From Candidatus Pacearchaeota archaeon (GTDB taxonomy: Archaea > Nanoarchaeota > Nanoarchaeia > Pacearchaeales > GW2011-AR1), in assembly GCA_002690445.1 (NCBI GenBank), contig NZER01000370.1, positions 1 to 15,280 of the forward strand: a stretch of 15,280 nucleotides of DNA. The letters are read 5' to 3'. Numbering within the stretch: the stretch's first letter is position 1; each line of letters opens with the position of its first letter. The position numbers and the translations under genes were made by a program. Shown here piece after piece: positions 1 through 6,123 of this stretch. The notes under the pieces were generated by a model that did not search any database, had not been told where the DNA came from, and worked only from the letters and a program-made list of their open reading frames with translations.

Positions 1-3
1 AAT

Positions 4-141
4 TTAATTATTTCTTTTAATTTCATTTCTGCTTTTTCTTTGCCTTATGCACTCCACGACGTCTACTGCGACCATCGCAAAGAGTGCTACCGATAATATT
101 GGGTAAATCAAAAAGAAAACAATTGATAAATATATACTCAC
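4..141 (-). CDS. 45-aa single-pass membrane peptide
   Basis: This short open frame starts with GTG and ends with TAA just inside the window. It fills the space downstream of the kinase-like gene. Residues 2-29 are almost entirely hydrophobic (SIYLSIVFFLIYPILSVALF then AMVAVDVV) and form one predicted transmembrane helix. A strongly basic tail follows (RQRKSRNEIKRNN), so the C terminus should sit in the cytoplasm under the positive-inside rule. I see no Shine-Dalgarno sequence before the GTG. The hydrophobic-then-basic pattern is the main reason to believe it. The product family is not recognised. Small one-helix phage membrane proteins can be holins, spanins or exclusion factors, but nothing here selects among them. 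Confidence 0.45.
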   Translation of the reverse strand: MSIYLSIVFFLIYPILSVALFAMVAVDVVECIRQRKSRNEIKRNN

Positions 142-187
142 GTAAGCTATTACACAAATTTATTACCGCAAACCATGCGTACTATAT

Positions 188-628
188 TCATATTCCCAAC
201 TTGCCTTTCAATTTAATCCAGCTGCGCTTCACGCTATCATCCGTGTTCATCTCTGCGCATGGGGCTCCCTCTTCGAAATCTTCTACATGGTATTTTTTCC
301 TTAATTCTCTATTTGAATGTAACAGGATCTCTACCACTTGTCCTGTGTTGTTTTCTCTTAGCTCGTCTCGCAAATGTTTATAAGGATTCACTAGACTCAC
401 AACCACGTGACCATTCGTGGAGTTTCGGCTCTTCTTGTTTAAGTAAGTTGCTACAGCGTTGGCATTTCTAATGTTTTCTTCGCGGCCATCCTTGCCATAA
501 TTTGTATTAGTAAACATCTCTCTAAACTCATCACCATCAATGATGAAAGGCGTATCGAGATGGCTGGCTAATAATTTACCTAGCGAGGTCTTGCCTGATC
601 CGGGTTGTCCATATAATAAATAAATCAT
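188..628 (-). CDS. Adenylylsulfate kinase-like P-loop protein
   Basis: The 146-aa product resembles APS kinase (CysC), which transfers phosphate from ATP to adenosine 5'-phosphosulfate to make PAPS in the cytoplasm. It has a Walker A loop, GQPGSGKT (7-14), the substrate-side DGDEFR (31-36), the CysC signature GREENIRN (48-55), and SLVNPYKHLRDE (78-89), which matches the SFISPYRxxRD strand of CysC. A YHVEDFEEGAP stretch (113-123) sits where CysC has its GLYKKAR lid. It is shorter than typical CysC (about 200 aa) and the C-terminal part is reduced. It could therefore be a related small-molecule or nucleotide kinase rather than a true APS kinase. No ATP sulfurylase gene is in the window. The ATG lies 144 nt after the nuclease gene, with no clear ribosome binding site. 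Confidence 0.72.
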   Translation of the reverse strand: MIYLLYGQPGSGKTSLGKLLASHLDTPFIIDGDEFREMFTNTNYGKDGREENIRNANAVATYLNKKSRNSTNGHVVVSLVNPYKHLRDELRENNTGQVVEILLHSNRELRKKYHVEDFEEGAPCAEMNTDDSVKRSWIKLKGKLGI

Positions 629-772
629 TTCAAAAAATAATGATATATAAATAAGCCGACAGCCAAACCCTTAAAAAATTCAACAACACAACACCTCACA
701 GGGTGCTTGCGAACGTGATTTATTTTCCAATCAATAAGTTTTTTAATTTTATTATAAATATAAATAATACTT

Positions 773-1141
773 TTAATTACCATCTTTATATTCCTTGGCG
801 TGACCTTCTTTAACCAGCATTTCGTTTATAGACTTGCCGTGGTATTTATCGTTTCTAATATACCTGTTAATAAGCTGTATCTCGCCTAAACATCTCCCGT
901 ATTTTCCCACGCCATGAGAAATCAAACGAAATTCATCATCCGTATCGAGGACTTCTTTTAGTCTGGCTTTCGCCGCTAGCCCTTTCTTTTTCTCTTCTTT
1001 GTCTCTTGTCCTGCTCTCGTACGCGTCTATACCGGCCAAACGAATACGCTTTTTAACCCAAGTATCAAAACCAAGATCAATCATTGCATCAAGAGTGTCT
1101 CCATCAATGACCCTAATAACCTTAGCTTTGTATTTGTACAC
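773..1141 (-). CDS. Staphylococcal nuclease-like (thermonuclease) protein
   Basis: The 122-aa product has the SNase OB-fold pattern: VIDGDT (11-16) with calcium-ligand Asp residues, RIRLAGIDAYE (32-42), which supplies the catalytic Arg (R34) and the general-base Glu (E42), YGRCLGEI (81-88), which supplies the second catalytic Arg (R83), and the closing helix SINEMLVKEGHAKEY (104-118). All residues expected for Ca-dependent phosphodiester cleavage are present. There is no signal peptide, so it should act inside the cell, unlike secreted micrococcal nuclease. The start is a GTG with an AAGGA site 6 nt upstream. It overlaps the preceding zinc-ribbon gene by 20 nt and is the last gene of the operon that begins at 3106. 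Likely roles are host DNA breakdown or an effector role linked to the operon; which one is inference. Confidence 0.85.
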   Translation of the reverse strand: MYKYKAKVIRVIDGDTLDAMIDLGFDTWVKKRIRLAGIDAYESRTRDKEEKKKGLAAKARLKEVLDTDDEFRLISHGVGKYGRCLGEIQLINRYIRNDKYHGKSINEMLVKEGHAKEYKDGN

Positions 1142-1310
1142 GGTTGTCCTTCTTGTGCCAACGTTTCCCTTTGCTGTCTACGACCGTTTGACCGCAGCCC
1201 TCGCACAAGACATGGACAATTTCGTCGTCCTCACAAAGACCTTTCAAGTCGTTCAATTCGCCTTCTACTCCAAGATGTTCTTCGCAACAATCCCAACAAA
1301 AATCAGCCAT
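1122..1310 (-). CDS. Small zinc-ribbon-like protein (62 aa)
   Basis: The product begins MADFCWDCCEEHLG and contains CWDCC near the N terminus, a lone Cys in the middle and CEGCG near the middle-end. Two CxxC pairs imply a zinc-binding ribbon. The open frame extends upstream to a GTG at 1355, right after the stop of the lipoprotein gene. I prefer the ATG at 1310 because GGAGAAAGGA lies about 9 nt upstream of it, whereas the GTG has no such site. The coding end overlaps the nuclease gene by 20 nt, so the two are probably translationally coupled. No family can be named. A nucleic-acid or protein-binding role is a guess from the Cys pattern. Confidence 0.7.
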   Translation of the reverse strand: MADFCWDCCEEHLGVEGELNDLKGLCEDDEIVHVLCEGCGQTVVDSKGKRWHKKDNRVQIQS

Positions 1311-1355
1311 TTTAAAATATTCCTTTCTCCATTCTAACCACTCTTCGTACTTCAC

Positions 1356-1730
1356 TTATTTTTTAAATTTATCTACTTTATACCCGCCACTTTCAATGGC
1401 TTTTGTGATCCGTGACTTATCAAGCGCCTCGCCACCCTTGTCTCGTGATCGCTTTTCGTATATGTGAGTTATGCCAGTATTATAATTGACATGTATAGCT
1501 CTAACGAAAGATAACCTCATTAGCGCCTTCTTTAAGCCAACTGCGCAAGATGGACATACTAGCCCCTTCACTCGAACTACGTAAGTCGGCTCGCCCAACG
1601 GGTTACGCCATGATGACTCTGGAGCAAGCGGGGTTAAGTCAAGCCCGTGATCGTTGAATCTAATTCTATTCTCGTGAGGCGTCGGGCACCCCATGACAAA
1701 TATCGCAATAATCAATAATATTTTTTTCAT
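1356..1730 (-). CDS. Lipoprotein with heavy-metal-associated (HMA) domain
   Basis: The 124-aa product starts with a lipoprotein signal (MKKILLIIAIFVMGC). The lipobox VMGC puts the lipidated Cys at residue 15. A short linker is followed by an HMA fold: YVVRVKG, then GLVCPSC (56-62) with the metal-binding CxxC, a helix, FVRAIHVNYNTGITHIYE, and the closing helix/strand ITKAIESGGYKV (108-119). That order matches the CopZ/MerP type of copper or mercury binding domain. HMA domains are usually cytoplasmic or soluble periplasmic, so membrane-anchored display outside the inner membrane is notable. Its ATG overlaps the stop of the lysine-rich gene (ATGA), placing it in the ExbB/ExbD-like operon. Metal identity is unknown; a disulfide or redox role for CxxC is the alternative. 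Confidence 0.8.
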   Translation of the reverse strand: MKKILLIIAIFVMGCPTPHENRIRFNDHGLDLTPLAPESSWRNPLGEPTYVVRVKGLVCPSCAVGLKKALMRLSFVRAIHVNYNTGITHIYEKRSRDKGGEALDKSRITKAIESGGYKVDKFKK

Positions 1731-1834
1731 TTACCTTTCTTTTTCTTCTTTTCTTTCTTCTTCCTTTTCTTTTCTGCTGGAGTCAGCTTCGGTTCTTTCT
1801 TTTTTTCTTTTTTTCTTTTTTCTTTGTTGGCCAT
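1727..1834 (-). CDS. 35-aa lysine-rich peptide
   Basis: This tiny gene sits between the ExbD-like and HMA lipoprotein genes. The ATG lies 2 nt past the ExbD-like stop, with TAGGAG 8-9 nt upstream. The TGA overlaps the next ATG as ATGA. The translation is almost only Lys, Glu and Arg, interrupted by one PKLTPAE segment. Such a charged, helix-forming peptide could bind nucleic acid, acidic lipid or a partner protein. The good ribosome binding site and the perfect fit between two genes are the evidence that it is expressed; the low complexity means homology will be uninformative. The alternative is that it is only a translated spacer that keeps ribosomes coupled along the operon. Confidence 0.65.
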   Translation of the reverse strand: MANKEKRKKEKKKEPKLTPAEKKRKKKEKKKKKGK

Positions 1835-1836
1835 AA

Positions 1837-2445
1837 TTATTCTCCTAACGGGTTGACTAAATTTGAAGGCAATTCATTTACTTCAATTATGTTTCCGTTT
1901 TCGTCTGTCTTAAATCGAAACGCTGTTTTCTCATCTCCGACGGCTATAAACTCTCTTTCTTTGACCACTACCTCTTTGAAGGGTTTTATTTTAATTAATT
2001 TAATTGTTGCCTTTATCGGCTCTTCGTCGCTTTTCGAGTAGACATGTACAGTAACAATATTCTCTCCCTCTATCACACCCCTAAACGACACTATTTCCTC
2101 GTTAAAGTTTGCGACTGTTCCTTGGACGCCAGTTTCTAGGCTATTGTTTCTGGCCTTCCCCAGCGCGTCATGGTCTAGGCTGATTAGGCTACCCTGCCCC
2201 CCTTCTCTATTATTAAAGCTTACAACGTGCCCAGAGGCAGCTTGTACATATAAATCCAAATCATCATTACTCTCCCCGCTCCAAGTAAGAACGACTTCAT
2301 ACAGCACATTCGGCGGGCGTGTCTTGGTTTTCACCTCCTCTGTCTTAAGTAGAAAAAGGATTGCTACTAACATCAACAAGCAGCAAAAAAGCACATCAAT
2401 GAATGGCCTAAACGAAAAGAATTTTCTGTAGCCCTTATTGATCAT
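1837..2445 (-). CDS. ExbD/TolR-like protein with YfaP/DUF2135-like outer domain
   Basis: The 202-aa product has a short cytoplasmic N terminus, then RPFIDVLFCCLLMLVAILFL (13-32). This matches the single ExbD/TolR helix (TPFIDVMLVLLIIF), including the Asp (D17) that carries the ion in the stator. ExbD and TolR continue into a small dimeric periplasmic domain. Here residues 48-160 instead look like a beta-rich YfaP/DUF2135-type domain: VVLTWSG, NDDLDLYV (60-67), SGHVVSFNN, GGQG, SLDHDALG and a later VTVHVYS strand. A charged tail to residue 202 follows. The ATG overlaps the ExbB-like stop by 4 nt, so the pair is co-translated. Inference: ion flow through the channel moves or reshapes the outer domain. 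The helix call is firm; the outer-domain family is moderately sure. Confidence 0.75.
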   Translation of the reverse strand: MINKGYRKFFSFRPFIDVLFCCLLMLVAILFLLKTEEVKTKTRPPNVLYEVVLTWSGESNDDLDLYVQAASGHVVSFNNREGGQGSLISLDHDALGKARNNSLETGVQGTVANFNEEIVSFRGVIEGENIVTVHVYSKSDEEPIKATIKLIKIKPFKEVVVKEREFIAVGDEKTAFRFKTDENGNIIEVNELPSNLVNPLGE

Positions 2446-2912
2446 TCTTCTAACTTGAATCTTAAAATCATTAACTGAACCTGTAAAGGAAGACTAAAAA
2501 CAATACCACAAATAGTGGTATAGAATGCCGTGTTTAGGCCCGTTTTAAGCCCTGACACAATATCGCTCACTTGCGCTTCGCTATTTAAGTTCGTTGCTGT
2601 CGCCACACATAACCCAAAAACGGTGCCTAGTAGACCGAGGGAGAAAAAATGCTCCGCTGCAAACCAGCCTAGTTCTGCTCGTTTTGATAGATGTTTTCTA
2701 GCCGCTCTTACTCTACCCCGTTTTATTTTGTCTGATAAATAACATAATTTACCTACGTAACCGGAAACGATTACATACGAAGCCATAATTACAATAGTTA
2801 AATAACTAATATCACTGGCCACCATCATAGAAATTGCGCCTTTCGTCTCAGCAAAAAAAACAGCCGTGAGCATCACGGCATTAAGCAAAAACCATTTTGT
2901 GAATGTCTTCAT
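2442..2912 (-). CDS. MotA/TolQ/ExbB-family ion channel subunit
   Basis: The 156-aa inner-membrane protein has hydrophobic segments at about 7-21, 32-56, 85-108 and 124-150. Segments three and four carry the family hallmarks: SLGLLGTVFGLCVA (91-104), then GLKTGLNTAFYTTICGIVFS (121-140), with the Thr-rich channel-lining stretch and the usual Pro (L141-P142). ExbB and TolQ (about 230-245 aa) have three helices and a large cytoplasmic loop. Here only a short basic stretch (KIKRGRVRAARKHLSKR, about 62-78) remains, giving a reduced version. ZorA of Zorya systems has a long cytoplasmic tail, which is absent here. It precedes the ExbD-like gene with an ATGA overlap. No strong ribosome binding site is seen before its ATG, 11 nt after the previous stop. 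Confidence 0.82.
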   Translation of the reverse strand: MKTFTKWFLLNAVMLTAVFFAETKGAISMMVASDISYLTIVIMASYVIVSGYVGKLCYLSDKIKRGRVRAARKHLSKRAELGWFAAEHFFSLGLLGTVFGLCVATATNLNSEAQVSDIVSGLKTGLNTAFYTTICGIVFSLPLQVQLMILRFKLEE

Positions 2913-2923
2913 CGTTATTTATG

Positions 2924-3106
2924 CTACTTATCTTCACTAGGTTCATCTAAAAATTCTCTCTCTACTACTTCAATCGGGTAAACCTGCACTTTTGTGTTAA
3001 ATTTTCTTTTGTAATTCTTGGCGTTTGCCCTAAACAAGAAGCATCCTACGCTAGTCCATCTGCTACCTACCATTTGTCGTACTTCGTAAAATTTATCGTG
3101 TTTCAT
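2924..3106 (-). CDS. 60-aa hypothetical protein
   Basis: This small soluble protein is rich in aromatic and basic residues (MKHDKFYEVRQMVGSRW... NAKNYKRKFNTKV) with an acidic C terminus (DEPSEDK). The pattern EVRQMVGSRWTSVGCFLFRAN looks like two beta strands and a turn. It starts 14 nt after the aldehyde dehydrogenase stop and ends 11 nt before the ExbB-like gene, so it links the metabolic block to the channel operon. I do not recognise the family. Confidence 0.6.
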   Translation of the reverse strand: MKHDKFYEVRQMVGSRWTSVGCFLFRANAKNYKRKFNTKVQVYPIEVVEREFLDEPSEDK

Positions 3107-3120
3107 GGCCTACTGGTTTT

Positions 3121-4731
3121 CTATTTCATTCCTTGCGGGAATGTCAGCTTGTCTGCGTGGTTGACTGTCCAACTCACTTCGTGCGTCACTGCCCTGAATG
3201 TTCTTGCCGCGCTTGGAAAACCATTACCAGATTTCTTAACCCCCCCGAAAGCAAGATGAGATTCTGCGGCGATAGAACCCCCATTCCAATAAATCATCCC
3301 AGCGTCACACTCGTCACGCATGACGCGAGCTTTCCTGAAATCATTTGTAAGAATTCCTACCGCAAGACCATAGTCCGTATCATTATAAATACGAATTGCA
3401 TCATTGATTGTATCAAAGGGAATGATGGCAACGTGGGGGCCAAACACTTCGTTTTTGAGATAAGGCGCATTTCTCCATTCAGATTTATAAACCATAGGTG
3501 TAGAAAAATAAGTTCCGTTTCCTCCCGTATAAACTGGACTTAACAATACCTCCGCGCCCGAGTCATCTTCCACCATCTTATTATAAGAACGAACCTTATC
3601 AAACCCCTGTTCATTAATAAGTGGACCATAGTAAGCTCCTTCGTCTACCTCCCACTGATCCCACGCTATAGCTTCTGGCATCCCGGTAGACTTCGGTGTT
3701 TTCTTGAATGGGTTGCCAGTTTTTAGCTTAGAAGCCTTCTCTACAAACCTTTTAGCAAACTCGTCGTAAACGGTCCTCTGCACGATCATTCTTCCAGAAG
3801 AAACACATCTTTGTCCCGAAAGTTTAAACGCACTTGCAACTGCGGCGTCAACAGCCAAATCCATCTCAACATCATCAAAGACAACGCAAGCAGACTTGCT
3901 GCCCATTTCACATGAGGTAGTCTTGTTCCAGCTTTCTGCTGCTACTTTTCGAATATGCTGACCAACCTCGGCAGAGCCAGTAAAACAAATATGATCCACA
4001 TCGCCGTGAACCAAGAGATTGCCAGTATCACCGCGACCATGCACCAAATTAATGACCCCGCTAGGGATCCCAGCTTGTTGATAAATTTCAACAGCCAATT
4101 GCGTTGACATCGGGGCATCTTCACTTGGTTTGATTATAACTGTATTACCCTCAACGATAGCAGGGGCAGCGCACCAATAAGCTCCTATAGCTAAAGGAAA
4201 ATTAAACGGTGATACAATAGCTATTACACCTTTCGGCTTCCTAAGCATATAAGAATCCTTATCTTCTATTTCAGACGCCACAGCCTCACCGTGAGAATAT
4301 CTACCAGAGCCAAACGCAAATTGAGCCATATGCAGGGCTTCGTTTACTTCTGCAATTGATTCGTTGTAATTCTTTCCTGTTTCAAGAGAAATAACCGTGG
4401 CTAGTTCTTCTCGTCGTTGTTCAATTATCTGAGCGACTTTGTTCATGTAGTCAGAGCGGACAAAGCGACTAACCTTTTTCCATTTGTGGAAAGTTCTACG
4501 GGCAGATTCAATTGCCATTTCGACGTTCATTGGACCACTCAACGGAAATGACCCTAGCGCTACTCCCGTAGAAGGGTTTAGGTTAATGTACGTTTGTTCA
4601 GCCGATTGCCACTTACCGTTAATATAGTTTTTCCCTTCCATTTTCATAAAGTGATAATTATTTGGTTGACTCCATAAGCTGCTTAACGCTGTCTTTGCAG
4701 AATCCCGCACCTTCTCTATTAATGAACTCAT
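3121..4731 (-). CDS. NAD(P)-dependent aldehyde dehydrogenase
   Basis: The 536-aa product is a full-length ALDH-superfamily enzyme that oxidises an aldehyde to an acid with NAD(P) in the cytoplasm. Key parts are intact: SPFNFPL (N177 for the oxyanion hole), IIKPSE (K201 for cofactor), FTGS (250-253), CEMGSK with general base E275 (usually ELGGK), SGQRC with catalytic C309, EVFGP (428-432), and AFGGVKKSGNG (494-504). The last motif and SGQRCVSSGR recall the aminoadipic/piperideine-6-carboxylate semialdehyde branch, but the substrate cannot be read reliably. Residues 344-366 are a short insertion. The ATG has AGGAG 7 nt upstream, which supports a 28-residue amphipathic N-terminal extension before the usual NYINGKW start. 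This places the first 74 nt inside the VOC gene. A phage auxiliary metabolic gene is the likely reading. Confidence 0.93.
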   Translation of the reverse strand: MSSLIEKVRDSAKTALSSLWSQPNNYHFMKMEGKNYINGKWQSAEQTYINLNPSTGVALGSFPLSGPMNVEMAIESARRTFHKWKKVSRFVRSDYMNKVAQIIEQRREELATVISLETGKNYNESIAEVNEALHMAQFAFGSGRYSHGEAVASEIEDKDSYMLRKPKGVIAIVSPFNFPLAIGAYWCAAPAIVEGNTVIIKPSEDAPMSTQLAVEIYQQAGIPSGVINLVHGRGDTGNLLVHGDVDHICFTGSAEVGQHIRKVAAESWNKTTSCEMGSKSACVVFDDVEMDLAVDAAVASAFKLSGQRCVSSGRMIVQRTVYDEFAKRFVEKASKLKTGNPFKKTPKSTGMPEAIAWDQWEVDEGAYYGPLINEQGFDKVRSYNKMVEDDSGAEVLLSPVYTGGNGTYFSTPMVYKSEWRNAPYLKNEVFGPHVAIIPFDTINDAIRIYNDTDYGLAVGILTNDFRKARVMRDECDAGMIYWNGGSIAAESHLAFGGVKKSGNGFPSAARTFRAVTHEVSWTVNHADKLTFPQGMK

Positions 4732-5209
4732 ATATTACTCCTGTTAATTCTGATGGCTTGGTAAACACTTGAGTAAGATTGGGGTCTTTGCAAGTAATGG
4801 GCTCTTCGCTATAAAACTCCGCATACCCTTTCTCTTTCCACTCGTTCATTATTGCCCCTACATCTTCAACTTGATAAGCTATGTGATGAATCCCACCAAC
4901 GTCGGCACGTTCTTTGACCCAATCACCGACAATTGAACCTTCAGAACCATCACTCACAAAAATTTCTGGTGATGCATGGTACTCAGTTCTCAACGGGCTA
5001 TATGGGGCAGCCTGCAAAACGTGATAAGTCCATAATCTTGTTTCTGGGTGCCTTGTCTCTGGCGGGGTTAATGCAAGGCAATCTGCTTTGGATCCGTCAT
5101 CAAATTCTATTTGAAACTCCGTTCTCAACTTGTACCCAAATGCTTTTTTGAAAAAATCAGCAGATTTGTATCTGTCTTTTACCCGATAAGCTATATGATC
5201 CAGTCTCAT
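4658..5209 (-). CDS. VOC (glyoxalase/dioxygenase) superfamily protein
   Basis: The 183-aa product has two vicinal-oxygen-chelate modules. The repeat is visible in LDHIAYRV (3-10) and IHHIAYQV (107-114). Candidate metal ligands are H5, E82 (SPEIFV), H109 and E161 (GVIYEFI). The C-terminal GFCKDSVKQLMEST resembles the tail I recall from bacterial VOC proteins annotated as 4-hydroxyphenylpyruvate-dioxygenase-like. At half HPPD length, it is more like methylmalonyl-CoA epimerase or glyoxalase in size. The reaction is unassigned. AAAGGAAC lies about 6 nt before the ATG, and the ATG overlaps the preceding zinc-finger stop as ATGA. Pairing with the aldehyde dehydrogenase suggests both act on the same small carbonyl or hydroxy-acid metabolite. 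Confidence 0.82.
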   Translation of the reverse strand: MRLDHIAYRVKDRYKSADFFKKAFGYKLRTEFQIEFDDGSKADCLALTPPETRHPETRLWTYHVLQAAPYSPLRTEYHASPEIFVSDGSEGSIVGDWVKERADVGGIHHIAYQVEDVGAIMNEWKEKGYAEFYSEEPITCKDPNLTQVFTKPSELTGVIYEFINREGAGFCKDSVKQLMESTK

Positions 5210-5385
5210 CTGACGTTCCTTTTGTAAATTTTATCCCAGCAACCTTTGCAAAGTTGTCCTGCCCCCTCAACATAATAGAGCCTGCTATCTATGTGCTCTG
5301 TTCTCTTGTAGGGCGTCTCGGTAGAACAGGATACGCAACAATCGTTTTCTTCTTCTATCTTAATTCCTTTTTTAGGAGTCTCCAC
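5206..5385 (-). CDS. 59-aa zinc-finger protein
   Basis: Reading the gap between the VOC gene and the next gene gives a clean frame with a GTG start and a TGA that overlaps the VOC ATG (ATGA). The product is METPKKGIKIEEEND, then CCVSC (16-20), a middle part EHIDSRLYYVEG, then CKGCWDKIY (46-54). Two CxxC pairs about 25 residues apart indicate a treble-clef or zinc-ribbon fold. The first 31 nt overlap the deoxyribosyltransferase-like gene. The GTG lacks a strong ribosome binding site; AAAGGA lies further in, before an ATA codon, so the true start is uncertain. Function unknown. Confidence 0.65.
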   Translation of the reverse strand: METPKKGIKIEEENDCCVSCSTETPYKRTEHIDSRLYYVEGAGQLCKGCWDKIYKRNVR

Positions 5386-5891
5386 CTATCACTGTCTATT
5401 TCTTTTTCTTCCCTGTCAATCATTTTTATCATATCAACCACGTTTTCTATTGAATCATAAACATAGTGATGAGGCAGCATCCCCATCATCCAGAGAGGGG
5501 TCTTCTCTTTACCCCCTTCCATGCTTACAAAAATAGGCTTTTTCATCCTTACGGCGGTAACTATCTCTTCTGCGCTACCCCAGCTTGCTACTTCTGGCAA
5601 GAGGTGAGCTATGATGAAGTCGCTTCTGTCAACTAAATTCAAATCATAGCTCCTTATTAGTTTCATCCTCTCTGCTACGTCGTTGAAAAAGCCCTTTTCC
5701 ATGTCATTTTGCACCTTTTCCCTGACCTGATCGTCTTCGTCTACGTCTCTGACGAAGGGTTTTTTGTAGGGGTTGAAGATTGTAATATCTAGAGGGCTTA
5801 GCTCTTTTTCCACATATTCGCGCCAATCTCTTCCGCTGGCGTACTGCATATGCCCCACTAAGTAAGTGCGAGTCTTATATAAAACATTCAT
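5355..5891 (-). CDS. Nucleoside 2-deoxyribosyltransferase-like protein
   Basis: The 178-aa product follows the flavodoxin-like fold of the NDT family, also seen in DUF4406-type phage proteins. It starts with YLVGHMQYASGRDWR (10-24), has NPYKK (40-44), a helix RMKLIRSYDLNLVDRSDFII (75-94) and then GSAEEIVTAVRMKKPIFV (105-122). In that last segment the Glu of a GxxxEI pattern is the expected nucleophile of NDT enzymes. NDTs swap bases between deoxynucleosides; NDT-like folds also occur as NAD glycohydrolases and in defence proteins. A phage role in nucleotide salvage is the simplest idea. The start has no Shine-Dalgarno sequence, only an AT-rich leader. It is followed by the small zinc-finger gene with 31 nt overlap. 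Confidence 0.72.
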   Translation of the reverse strand: MNVLYKTRTYLVGHMQYASGRDWREYVEKELSPLDITIFNPYKKPFVRDVDEDDQVREKVQNDMEKGFFNDVAERMKLIRSYDLNLVDRSDFIIAHLLPEVASWGSAEEIVTAVRMKKPIFVSMEGGKEKTPLWMMGMLPHHYVYDSIENVVDMIKMIDREEKEIDSDRWRLLKKELR

Positions 5892-5897
5892 ATAATT

Positions 5898-6086
5898 TTA
5901 TTTTTTTAAATTATATTTCTTTTTCATTAAAGCCGAGGCTTCTCTTTCTACTTTGCGTAAAGCTCCTTTTGCGTATATTGCTACCTTTTTGTGATGTTGG
6001 TTCTTCGGGTTTTCCTTTGTAAGGTTATCATAATGCTTCGATACGTTGTGAATTATCTGAACCATTTCGTAAAAGGAAATATACAT
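5898..6086 (-). CDS. 62-aa basic helical hypothetical protein
   Basis: The product is mostly helical and Lys-rich toward the C terminus (KVEREASALMKKKYNLKK), with a His/Asn-rich centre (NPKNQHHKK). A TTG codon lies immediately before the chosen ATG and could add one residue. No good ribosome binding site is seen. A different 28-codon frame starting at 6114 has a better AGGA site and overlaps it, which makes this call less secure. Family not recognised. Confidence 0.5.
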   Translation of the reverse strand: MYISFYEMVQIIHNVSKHYDNLTKENPKNQHHKKVAIYAKGALRKVEREASALMKKKYNLKK

Positions 6087-6123
6087 CAAAAATATTTACA
6101 CTATTGTCCTTCATTTTTCCTAA

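Noticed and set aside
84..383. Plus-strand 99-aa open frame over the kinase-like gene
   Set aside because: It is the antisense of a gene with clear P-loop motifs, has no recognisable domain and no ribosome binding site.
645..770. TATAAATA octamers on the plus strand in the 629-772 gap
   Set aside because: They resemble T4 late promoters but point against the gene direction in AT-rich DNA, with no plus-strand gene downstream.
773..3106. A full Zorya defence system
   Set aside because: The ExbB-like protein lacks the long ZorA tail and no ZorC, ZorD or ZorE is seen, so only a distant resemblance can be claimed.
3133..3543. Plus-strand 136-aa frame over the ALDH gene
   Set aside because: Antisense to a gene with complete catalytic motifs; random-looking composition.
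6028..6114. 28-codon minus-strand frame with a good AGGA site
   Set aside because: It overlaps the 62-aa gene in another frame and has no family or clear feature, so I kept the longer one; it remains a minor doubt.
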